This document shows positions 1 through 6,721 of a stretch of DNA of 16,367 bases, piece after piece (within the stretch, counting starts at the first letter, position 1; each line of letters begins with the position of its first letter). This DNA is from an uncultured Bacteroidales bacterium (GTDB lineage: Bacteria; Bacteroidota; Bacteroidia; Bacteroidales; Bacteroidaceae): contig CALKIW010000203.1 in the NCBI GenBank assembly GCA_937995875.1, forward strand, positions 1 through 16,367, in the 5' to 3' direction. Under the pieces are notes generated by a model that was not told the DNA's origin, did no database searches, and saw only the letters and a program-made list of their open reading frames with translations. A program made the position numbers and the translations under genes.

Positions 1-68
1 AGCGGTTTTCTTTTTATCTTATTGTTAAATTATCACTCGAAAAGTCGGATGAACCGAATATAACTAAA

Positions 69-102
69 AGTGAAGAATGAAGAATATAGAGTGAAGAATG
101 AA
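69..102. repeat. Short direct repeat, two copies of a 13-mer
   Basis: AGTGAAGAATGAA occurs at 69-81 and again at 90-102, an offset of 21 bp, with a partial third copy (AGAATATAG) between them. It may be a small intergenic simple repeat. No function can be inferred. Confidence 0.6.
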
Positions 103-370
103 CTGGAAGTGTCTGAGTGCAAACAGGATCTTACACGCATGAACTATTATGCTTACATCACGTTTTTCTATTTTCAATCCAGCTTTGTGGTTACATGATT
201 TCCACAATCGTAGGAACGTACTATGTTTCCCAAAGTAAATGCCTATTGAGCCTTCGTTTCCCCAGCAAATATTAACTGTGACTTTATTTCTCCAGTAACT
301 TGCCAGCTTTGTTTTATAATACGAGTTATGATAAATAGTGGACTATTGACATTTAAAAGATAAAATATAA

Positions 371-402
371 TTTGCTCAATCAAAGAAAACGAATTACCTT
401 TG
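371..402 (+). promoter_or_regulatory. Bacteroidetes-type promoter for the aminotransferase-permease pair
   Basis: TTTG at 371-374 and TACCTTTG at 395-402 match the Bacteroidetes primary sigma-factor consensus (-33 TTTG, -7 TAnnTTTG), with a 20 bp spacer. Transcription would start near 409, giving a leader of roughly 27 nt before the ATG at 436. Both elements and the spacing are seen directly; use as a promoter is inferred. Confidence 0.75.
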
Positions 403-435
403 TGACTTATATAAAGGATTTAATTATATTCAACA

Positions 436-1635
436 ATGCCTGAAATATCTATACGTGGACTGGAAATGCCTGAGTCTCCTATTAGGAAGCTCGCCCCTTT
501 AGCTGCAGCTGCTAAAGAACGTGGCACTAAGGTATATCATTTGAATATTGGTCAGCCCGACCTTCCAACACCGCAAGTTGGATTGGATGCCTTGAAAAAC
601 ATAAATCGAGAAGTACTTGAATATTCTCCTTCTCAGGGAAATTTGTCGTATCGTAAGAAACTGACAAGTTATTATTCCAAATATAACATCAATGTAGACG
701 CCGACGAAATTATCATCACTGCAGGTGGATCAGAAGCCGTGCTGTTTGCATTCATGAGTTGTTTGAATCCCGGTGATGAGATTATCATTCCTGAGCCGGC
801 CTATGCCAATTACATGGCATTTGCAATTTCTGCCGGTGCTAAAATACGAACTATTGCCACTACGATAGAAGAAGGATTTTCTCTGCCCAAAGTAGAAAAA
901 TTTGAGGAGTTGATCAATGACCGTACACGTGCCATTATGATTTGCAACCCCAACAACCCTACCGGCTATCTTTATACACGCCGTGAGATGAACCAGATCA
1001 GAGATTTAGTAAAAAAATATGACTTGTATCTCTTTTCTGATGAAGTTTATCGAGAGTATATTTATACAGGAAGTCCCTATATCAGTGCTATGCATCTTAC
1101 AGGCATTGAGCAAAACGTTGTTTTGATAGACTCTGTTTCCAAGCGATATTCTGAATGTGGAATTCGAATTGGAGCACTGATTACACACAATGTTGAAGTA
1201 AGAAAAGCAGTCATGAAATTTTGTCAGGCTCGTCTTTCACCACCCCTTATAGGCCAGATTGTTGCAGAAGCCTCTTTAGATGCGCCGGAAGAATATTATC
1301 GTGATGTTTATGATGAATATGTTGAACGTCGCAAGTGCTTGATAGACGGACTGAATCGTATTCCCGGGGTCTACTCCCCTATTCCTATGGGAGCCTTTTA
1401 CACTGTAGCACAGTTGCCTGTAGATGATGCAGAAGCCTTCTGTCGTTGGTGTCTGGAAGAGTTTGATTATGAAGGCGAGACTGTCATGATGGCTCCTGCA
1501 GCCGGATTTTACACTACTCCCGGAGCAGGCGTAAACCAAGTGCGTATAGCTTATGTGTTGAAGCAACAAGATCTGGAACGCGCATTAATAGTACTGGAAA
1601 AAGCATTGGAAGCCTATAATAATAGGTCGAAATAA
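436..1635 (+). CDS. Class I/II pyridoxal-phosphate-dependent aminotransferase
   Basis: A 399-residue fold-type I aminotransferase, probably cytoplasmic, transferring an amino group between an amino acid and a 2-oxo acid such as 2-oxoglutarate. Visible landmarks: GGSEA (97-101) in the cofactor phosphate loop; NPNNPTG (171-177), whose asparagine contacts the PLP ring; SDEVYRE (201-207), with the aspartate that pairs with the pyridine nitrogen; SVSKRYSECGIRIG, with K236 as the Schiff-base lysine; and R370 in NQVRIAY, the usual substrate-carboxylate arginine. Length is normal for the aspartate/aromatic aminotransferase superfamily. The exact substrate (Asp, aromatic or other) cannot be read from sequence. 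The ATG at 436 follows a good promoter. The permease starts 2 nt after its stop, so the two are probably co-transcribed, although no functional link is obvious. Confidence 0.93.
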   Translation: MPEISIRGLEMPESPIRKLAPLAAAAKERGTKVYHLNIGQPDLPTPQVGLDALKNINREVLEYSPSQGNLSYRKKLTSYYSKYNINVDADEIIITAGGSEAVLFAFMSCLNPGDEIIIPEPAYANYMAFAISAGAKIRTIATTIEEGFSLPKVEKFEELINDRTRAIMICNPNNPTGYLYTRREMNQIRDLVKKYDLYLFSDEVYREYIYTGSPYISAMHLTGIEQNVVLIDSVSKRYSECGIRIGALITHNVEVRKAVMKFCQARLSPPLIGQIVAEASLDAPEEYYRDVYDEYVERRKCLIDGLNRIPGVYSPIPMGAFYTVAQLPVDDAEAFCRWCLEEFDYEGETVMMAPAAGFYTTPGAGVNQVRIAYVLKQQDLERALIVLEKALEAYNNRSK

Positions 1636-1637
1636 AT

Positions 1638-2885
1638 ATGAATCTTCCCCTATTTATTGCAAAACGAATATACGGCAGGCATCAAGACAAGAAGAAAGTT
1701 TCCAGGCCGGCCATTACCATTGCTATTGCTGGAATAACTATTGGATTAGCTGTGATGATAGTTTCCATATCCATAGTCTTAGGTTTTAAACATACCATTC
1801 GAAACAAGGTTATTGGATTTGGGTCACATATTCAGGTAACTAATTTCATGAGTCAAATGTCATCAAACTATTATCCAATAGTGATGAACGACTCCATGAT
1901 GAATGTTATCAGAAACATACCTGAGGTGACCCATGTGGAACGTTTTGCTTACAAACAAGGTATTTTGAAGACCGATAGCGACTTTTTGGGCGTCATGTTC
2001 AAGGGAGTAGGTCCGGAGTTTAATCCCAGCTTTATTCAGCAAAATCTCATTGAAGGGACTGTGCCCTTGTTTTCTGATGAAAAATCCGGTAACAAGCTGT
2101 TGATTTCCAAAAACATGGCAGATAAACTAAAGGTGAAAGCCGGTGAACGTATCTTTGCTTATTTCATCGATGATGCAGGTATTCGCGTTCGCAAATTCAC
2201 CATTCTGGGTATCTACCAAACGAATTTGAACCAATACGATGAGTATATTTGTTATGCAGATTTATATACCGTAGTCAAGTTGAATGGATGGGCGGCAGAC
2301 CAAGCTTCGGGCGCGGGAGTCATGGTGAAAGACTTTGAACGCGTCAATGAGGTTGAATCACATTTTATAAAGAAGATAAATAAAACGGAAGATAGCTACG
2401 GAGAAACCTATTCTTCTCAAACAATTCAAGACATCAATCCTCAAATATTCAGTTGGCTTAATTTGCTGGACTTGAATGTGCTTATCATCATTATTCTCAT
2501 GATGGTTGTGGCAACGGTGACTATGATATCCGGATTGCTTATCATTATTTTGGAATGTACAAATATGATTGGCGTGCTGAAAGCATTAGGAGCAACAAAC
2601 CGTTCGATCAGACATGTATTTTTGTGGGTTTCAGCTTTTGTCATTGGACAGGGACTGATTATAGGTAATGTAATAGGCTTTGCTATTATTTTATTGCAAA
2701 AGCAGTTTGGAATTCTTAAACTCGACCCTACTGTTTATTACATTAATGCTGTACCGGTAGAAATTAATATTCCGCTGTTCTTAATGTTAAATATCTTAAC
2801 TTTTGTTTTTTGCGTATTCGTATTAATTGCTCCAAGCTATTTAATATCGCATATATCACCAACGAAAAGCATAAGATACGAATAA
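1638..2885 (+). CDS. ABC transporter permease, FtsX/LolC-LolE type
   Basis: A 415-residue inner-membrane protein with the four-helix layout of the MacB/FtsX/LolCE class: one N-terminal helix (about 24-50), a large extracytoplasmic domain (about 51-275), then three C-terminal helices (about 278-308, 325-352 and 380-405). The cytoplasmic loop LKALGATNRSI between helices 2 and 3 is the coupling segment characteristic of FtsX-like permeases. The N-terminal run IAGITIGLAVMIVSISIVLGF is typical of LolC/LolE homologues, which extract lipoproteins from the inner membrane, so a Lol-type role is the likeliest reading. MacB-like or other export roles remain possible. No ATPase partner lies beside it, so it would have to use one encoded elsewhere. 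It follows the aminotransferase by 2 nt and is last in its unit. Confidence 0.88.
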   Translation: MNLPLFIAKRIYGRHQDKKKVSRPAITIAIAGITIGLAVMIVSISIVLGFKHTIRNKVIGFGSHIQVTNFMSQMSSNYYPIVMNDSMMNVIRNIPEVTHVERFAYKQGILKTDSDFLGVMFKGVGPEFNPSFIQQNLIEGTVPLFSDEKSGNKLLISKNMADKLKVKAGERIFAYFIDDAGIRVRKFTILGIYQTNLNQYDEYICYADLYTVVKLNGWAADQASGAGVMVKDFERVNEVESHFIKKINKTEDSYGETYSSQTIQDINPQIFSWLNLLDLNVLIIIILMMVVATVTMISGLLIIILECTNMIGVLKALGATNRSIRHVFLWVSAFVIGQGLIIGNVIGFAIILLQKQFGILKLDPTVYYINAVPVEINIPLFLMLNILTFVFCVFVLIAPSYLISHISPTKSIRYE

Positions 2886-2898
2886 GCTTGCACAATAA

Positions 2899-2939
2899 AG
2901 GCCACACAACTTACAGTATCCTATAATGATGTGTGGCCT
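2899..2939. terminator. Hairpin between convergent genes, likely bidirectional terminator
   Basis: AGGCCACACA (2899-2908) is perfectly complementary to TGTGTGGCCT (2930-2939), a 10 bp GC-rich stem around a 21 nt loop. Read leftward, the stem is followed by CTTTATTGTG, a modest T-rich tract, so it fits best as terminator of the minus-strand operon ending at 2992. Read rightward it also ends the permease transcript but lacks a T run. A smaller inverted repeat (TGCTC…GAGCA, about 2955-2974) lies between it and the peptidase stop. Confidence 0.6.
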
Positions 2940-2991
2940 CGCCATATTATACAGTTGCTCGTCTCATGATGAGCATTGCTCTATTTAAGTT

Positions 2992-4626
2992 TTAGTATTC
3001 AAACTTAGTGCCCGACTGCTTAATCAGCTTTTTATGGAAAGATTGAGGGAAACCTGGCCTTTCCACTCGTGCTCCAGCCCCCTCCGGTGTACGTTTAAAC
3101 ACTCCATCCTCTTCAGGTTTGATAACCATATCATTGTATTTTACAATAAGATAAAACGCAAGTTGCTGCCAACAAGCTAACATCTGTTGTGCTTTCTCGT
3201 TGCTGTAATTATTCAGAAATCTTATCGCTTCCTTCGGGTCGTTCTTATATAAGGAACAAGCTTTGGTTTCAATGGTCTGTTGATTTGTAAAATAACTCTG
3301 CTCCAGAGAGTCGCGCACCTCCTTCAAACTTGGGAAAAGCATGGAATAACGGGGATAAACCATATTGCTAACCCAGTTGCATACCCAAAAAGCATTTTTC
3401 ATAGAAAACGTTACTGCATCTGCTCCGGGAGTGTTATAACACTCCGGTTGCACGGTATTCCCACAGTAAATTGGAGTATAAGCGACCATATTTCCATCAT
3501 CATTACCAAACCAAAGTACTCCACCGATTTCCCGAGGAAGCCAACTTCTCATTTGTGCAACGTAACTAAATGCGGTTTGTTGTGTACTTGTAGGGCGCTC
3601 ATTGAAGTATTTTTTACCATCCACCTTAGTAAAAAGAGGAGTTGGGCGATATGGCATCTGCCAGATACCTCCTCCTATATCCGTGCTGTCCATCGCCATA
3701 GGCGTTCCCTCATAATGGTCGCGCATTGCGGTCTCCACGTCCTGAACGCTGAGTTTACGATCAGGAATAACCCATAAAGGCATATCTTCTGCATTTTCAT
3801 CTTTGCCTAATGCCCAAGGTAAGTAACGGTCCATTCCATTGACAAATCGATTGAAGAACGCCCAAACACGAGCATCGCATATACGGCGTCCGGAAAAGTC
3901 GGGCTTGGCATAGGTCATTTTCCAATTGAAATCGGCGTCTTTACCGTTATACCATCCCATTTTGCGAGCAAACGTCACAACATCTTTGGAATACATCACA
4001 TTTTCCTTATCCCTCATATTGAATTTACCAATACGGCTCTGATTGGCGTGTCCACAGATAGCATTGTCAGGAATGCGTTGGGCCACCCAAACAACACCTT
4101 TCGAGCCAGGTCCCTTCCCCATCATTTCCATTATCCATGCTTCATTGGGGTCGCAAATAGTAAAAGTCTCACCTTCAGAGCAGTAGCCATAGGTTTCTGC
4201 AAGAGAAGTCATTACTTTAATGGCCTCACGAGCTGTTTTTGAACGCTGCAATCCCAAATATATAAGCGATCCGTAATCAATGCCACCCTGAGGATCAACC
4301 ATTTCTTCTCGTCCTCCATAGGTCGTCTCTCCTATCGTAACCTGATATTCATTGATGTTGCCAATAACATTATAAGTTTCTGGAGCTTCAGGAATTTGAC
4401 CTATATATTTCTGGGTGTCCCAGTTTACAATATCACGCATTTTCCCTTTAGGGTGTTTGCCGGCAGGAAAATGGCATAGTCCAATAAAAAGGCCGTAATC
4501 ATCAGCGTTGTAGGTACAAATCACAGATCCATCGACCGAAGCCTTCTTACCCACAATAAAGTTTGTACAAGCTGATGCAAAAGAGGTAACTGTTAGAAAA
4601 GTTACCAATGCAATATGTCTTTTCAT
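2992..4626 (-). CDS. Secreted C69-family dipeptidase (Ntn-hydrolase)
   Basis: A 544-residue protein of the peptidase C69 / dipeptidase family, which cleaves small peptides with an N-terminal cysteine nucleophile. The N-terminus has a typical signal peptide (MKRH, hydrophobic core, SFASA) directly followed by C20 in CTNFIVGKKASVDGS. This matches the family pattern in which processing exposes the catalytic cysteine; the following GKKASVDGS resembles the family's usual 'GKKAS-DGS' block. Other family-like segments are TTYGGREEM and ICDPNEAWIMEMMG. The predicted location is the periplasm or outside the cell. The site ASA-C lacks a good lipobox (-3 is Ala), so signal peptidase I processing is preferred over lipidation. 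It starts 42 nt after the DUF4296 gene and may be the last member of the ileS operon or have its own promoter. Substrate specificity is unknown. Confidence 0.87.
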   Translation of the reverse strand: MKRHIALVTFLTVTSFASACTNFIVGKKASVDGSVICTYNADDYGLFIGLCHFPAGKHPKGKMRDIVNWDTQKYIGQIPEAPETYNVIGNINEYQVTIGETTYGGREEMVDPQGGIDYGSLIYLGLQRSKTAREAIKVMTSLAETYGYCSEGETFTICDPNEAWIMEMMGKGPGSKGVVWVAQRIPDNAICGHANQSRIGKFNMRDKENVMYSKDVVTFARKMGWYNGKDADFNWKMTYAKPDFSGRRICDARVWAFFNRFVNGMDRYLPWALGKDENAEDMPLWVIPDRKLSVQDVETAMRDHYEGTPMAMDSTDIGGGIWQMPYRPTPLFTKVDGKKYFNERPTSTQQTAFSYVAQMRSWLPREIGGVLWFGNDDGNMVAYTPIYCGNTVQPECYNTPGADAVTFSMKNAFWVCNWVSNMVYPRYSMLFPSLKEVRDSLEQSYFTNQQTIETKACSLYKNDPKEAIRFLNNYSNEKAQQMLACWQQLAFYLIVKYNDMVIKPEEDGVFKRTPEGAGARVERPGFPQSFHKKLIKQSGTKFEY

Positions 4627-4668
4627 ACGAATATATTTAATAGTAATGATTTAAACTAAGTGAGTTTT

Positions 4669-5592
4669 CTATTTAACCCTATGATTAATTTTAGCAGAGT
4701 CTTTTATTTCCAATTTATTGGACATTCGCATTCTCTGTGAATTCCTATTCAGGCTATCCACAGAAGCTTTATTCCCCTCTTTGGACTTCTGCTTTTTTTC
4801 TTTAGGCAAATGACACCGCAGCAAATGTATGTTACTAAGTGTCATCAGGTGTAGTGTCGTTTTAGACGAATTGTCTGAATTGTTCTTGTTGAGTAGAAAA
4901 TAGCCCTTTATTTCCTTAATTCCTAATGTGTCTCTATCTTCCAACGTCATATTATGCGATGTAGAAGATGACATATGTATTATCCGGGAAGCTACACTGT
5001 CATTATTGAAAACCAATGCCAACGAAGCTATCCCGTCTCTTATCCCATCTTGATAAATAAAGTCGCTTTGCATGGTAAGGATAAAAGAGTCACCTTTATG
5101 AAAAGATGAGTCCGCAGCATAGGCGAACGAATATAAATGATATGGTTGCTGAGGAATTAAAGCGATTGTTTTATCTCCTTTCCAAATATCTGCGGTGTCA
5201 CCGGAAGCACTAATTCTCGACAAACTTGCTAACGAGCCTTCTGATGAACCCAACTCGCGTGCTCTGTCTTCCATTCGTTCGGCTATATTCTTATATATTG
5301 CATAAAGCCGTTCTGTATGACGCATATAATAGACCATAGAGGAGTCAAAATCCGCTTGTGTTACACCGTACTTCTTCAACACCGCTGCACGGTATGCAAC
5401 CACATTGGACTCATAGTTACCGCTCTCCTGTCGCGCCATCGAGGTGGCCAAGTGATAATCATATAGAATATCCTCCATATCGCTCTCTGATATAAACTCA
5501 GAAGGAACGCCCGGCTTACATCCTGTAATAAAAAATACAAGAAGTAGTGCGCATCCTATTCCAATATTTATCACATTCGGCTTCCGGTTCAT
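4669..5592 (-). CDS. DUF4296-type lipoprotein
   Basis: A 307-residue predicted lipoprotein. The signal peptide ends in the lipobox FITGC with C25 as the lipidated residue. The next residues (KPGVPSEF) lack the acidic cluster used as a surface-export signal in Bacteroidetes, so it probably faces the periplasm. Residues about 30-110 match what I know of DUF4296: an acidic helix (ESDMEDILYDYHLA), then VLKKYGVTQADFDSSMVYYMRH and a coiled segment. Residues about 140-245 look beta-rich, and the last 45 or so are Lys/Arg-rich and probably disordered. Function is not known. Its start codon overlaps the lspA stop (ATGA), so it is translated with the enzyme that would process it. This LspA-DUF4296 neighbourhood is, from memory, recurrent in Bacteroidetes. 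Confidence 0.82.
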   Translation of the reverse strand: MNRKPNVINIGIGCALLLVFFITGCKPGVPSEFISESDMEDILYDYHLATSMARQESGNYESNVVAYRAAVLKKYGVTQADFDSSMVYYMRHTERLYAIYKNIAERMEDRARELGSSEGSLASLSRISASGDTADIWKGDKTIALIPQQPYHLYSFAYAADSSFHKGDSFILTMQSDFIYQDGIRDGIASLALVFNNDSVASRIIHMSSSTSHNMTLEDRDTLGIKEIKGYFLLNKNNSDNSSKTTLHLMTLSNIHLLRCHLPKEKKQKSKEGNKASVDSLNRNSQRMRMSNKLEIKDSAKINHRVK

Positions 5593-6266
5593 TTTCTCTC
5601 TTCCTTTTCTATGGTATTTTTGTCTGACTTTGATGCAACCTCTTTGTGTTCAGCATTTTCAAAATCCCTCCGACAAAAGAGCAGAAGACAGATTACCCCC
5701 ACTGTGATGCAGGCATCTGCAAAGTTAAATATCGGCGAGAAAAATATAAATTCCTCCCCACCCCATATCGGCATCCAGTCGGGCCATGTCGTTTGGATGA
5801 TTGGAAAATAGAACATATCGACCACTTTACCCATGAGGAACGAGGAATATCCCGTACCAAAAGGTACGAAATAAGAAACGTAATAAGGTGAGGAAGCCGT
5901 AAATATCAGACCGTAGAACATTGAGTCGAAAATATTTCCTGCAGCTCCGGCCACTATCATTGACAGAAAGAACACATAACGCGTGCGTCCATTCCGTTTC
6001 ACAACTCGCCAAATATACCATCCTATGGCCGATATGGCAACAATACGTAGAATGCTCAGAAACAGTTTGTTGATGAATGTCATGCCGTATGCCATACCAT
6101 TGTTCTCAATAAAATAGATATAAAACCAATCTGTGACATGACAGGATTGTCCTAATGTCATGGTAGTCTTTACCTCTATTTTAATGAGTTGGTCGATGAT
6201 AAGAATGGCAATGATTACCAACCAAGCCATACGGCCATCGGTCATAAATTCCTTTGGCTTCTTCAT
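5589..6266 (-). CDS. lspA: Lipoprotein signal peptidase (signal peptidase II)
   Basis: A 225-residue inner-membrane aspartyl protease that removes signal peptides from diacylglyceryl-modified prolipoproteins. Four hydrophobic segments are visible (about 12-30, 66-88, 97-116 and 179-198). The two catalytic aspartates are expected at D150 (KVVDMFYF) and D184 (FNFADACITVG), matching the VVDF and FNxAD motifs of the family; N54-N56 (FIENNGMAYG) and GAAGNIFD (107-114) are the other conserved blocks. It is longer than the roughly 165 residues of E. coli LspA because of an enlarged loop between the third helix and the second aspartate (about 115-178, rich in Tyr, Phe and Trp) and a charged C-terminal tail, both usual in Bacteroidetes. 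Its start overlaps the upstream DksA-like gene by 4 bp and its end overlaps the DUF4296 gene by 4 bp. Confidence 0.95.
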   Translation of the reverse strand: MKKPKEFMTDGRMAWLVIIAILIIDQLIKIEVKTTMTLGQSCHVTDWFYIYFIENNGMAYGMTFINKLFLSILRIVAISAIGWYIWRVVKRNGRTRYVFFLSMIVAGAAGNIFDSMFYGLIFTASSPYYVSYFVPFGTGYSSFLMGKVVDMFYFPIIQTTWPDWMPIWGGEEFIFFSPIFNFADACITVGVICLLLFCRRDFENAEHKEVASKSDKNTIEKEERK

Positions 6267-6649
6267 TCGTTATTCTTTCTGGCATTTTTTGAAGCCACAC
6301 TCAGTGTTGCATGGGGCACTATGCGCAGTCGCTCTTTAGGAATCAATTCACCTGTAATACGGTCAATGCCATAGGTTTTGTTCTCTATTCTCACGAGAGC
6401 AGCCTCTAACCCTTGAATGAATTTCTGCTGACGCTGAGCCATCTGAACAAGATTTTCGCGTTCCAAAGCCTGAGTACCCTCTTCCAAAATTTTATAAGTA
6501 GGTGCGGTATCTTCGTCAGAATTACTATCAGCATTCATGAGCCGACGCATAGCATCATTGTAAATCTCACGAGCTGACTTTAACTTTTCGATGATTATTT
6601 CGCGGAACTCCTGGAGCTCCTCATCCGAATAACGTGCTTTAATCTCCAT
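6263..6649 (-). CDS. TraR/DksA-family protein lacking zinc-finger cysteines
   Basis: A 128-residue protein when started at the ATG at 6649. The frame extends upstream only to a TTG at 6667, and MEIKARYSDEEL looks like the natural N-terminus. Residues 8-90 form a long charged helical hairpin, as in DksA; residues 91-128 correspond to the zinc-finger region (YGIDRITGELIPKERLRIVPHATLS). In DksA/TraR proteins this region carries up to four zinc-binding cysteines, and 'YGIC' is usual where this protein has YGID; there is no cysteine anywhere in it. By family it should bind RNA polymerase in the secondary channel and modulate transcription, but that is inference. It sits 54 nt after ileS and overlaps lspA by 4 bp. 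Confidence 0.85.
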   Translation of the reverse strand: MEIKARYSDEELQEFREIIIEKLKSAREIYNDAMRRLMNADSNSDEDTAPTYKILEEGTQALERENLVQMAQRQQKFIQGLEAALVRIENKTYGIDRITGELIPKERLRIVPHATLSVASKNARKNNE

Positions 6650-6672
6650 AACACCGGCATAAATCAAAGAGC

Positions 6673-6708
6673 TTACCTATGCCAACCGTAAATAGTGGCA
6701 ATAGGTAA
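6673..6708 (-). promoter_or_regulatory. Intercistronic hairpin between ileS and the DksA-like gene
   Basis: In minus-strand orientation, TTACCTATTGCCA (6708-6696) pairs with TGGCATAGGTAA (6684-6673), twelve pairs with a single bulged T and an 11 nt loop. It fills most of the 54 bp gap and is followed by GCTCTTTGATTT rather than a clean T run. It could be an attenuating terminator that lowers expression of the downstream genes, or an RNA-processing or stabilising structure at the ileS 3' end. The structure is seen in the sequence; the role is inferred. Confidence 0.6.
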
Positions 6709-6721
6709 ACACTGTAATTGT

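Larger units (their letters stand above)
1..435. other. Intergenic region upstream of the aminotransferase, with a possible 3' gene tail
   Basis: No convincing complete gene is visible. One plus-strand frame (bases 3-80) is open from the window edge to a TGA at 78-80 and could be the last 25 codons of an upstream gene ending in a hydrophilic tail (…EKSDEPNITKSEE). A second frame closes at 26-28 and would give only eight codons. Neither tail is recognisable. The rest is AT-rich, with stops in all frames on both strands. It contains a short direct repeat (69-102) and, at its right end, the promoter for the downstream pair of genes. Confidence 0.5.

Noticed and set aside
139..198. 19-codon ORF starting ATG 139
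   Set aside because: No ribosome-binding context, no similarity recognised, and intergenic composition.
3280..3777. 165-residue plus-strand ORF opposite the C69 peptidase
   Set aside because: Antisense shadow of a coding gene with signal peptide and family motifs.
4560..4626. Lipoprotein signal on the C69 peptidase
   Set aside because: The sequence before C20 is FASA, with no large aliphatic residue at -3, and the family requires a free N-terminal cysteine for catalysis.
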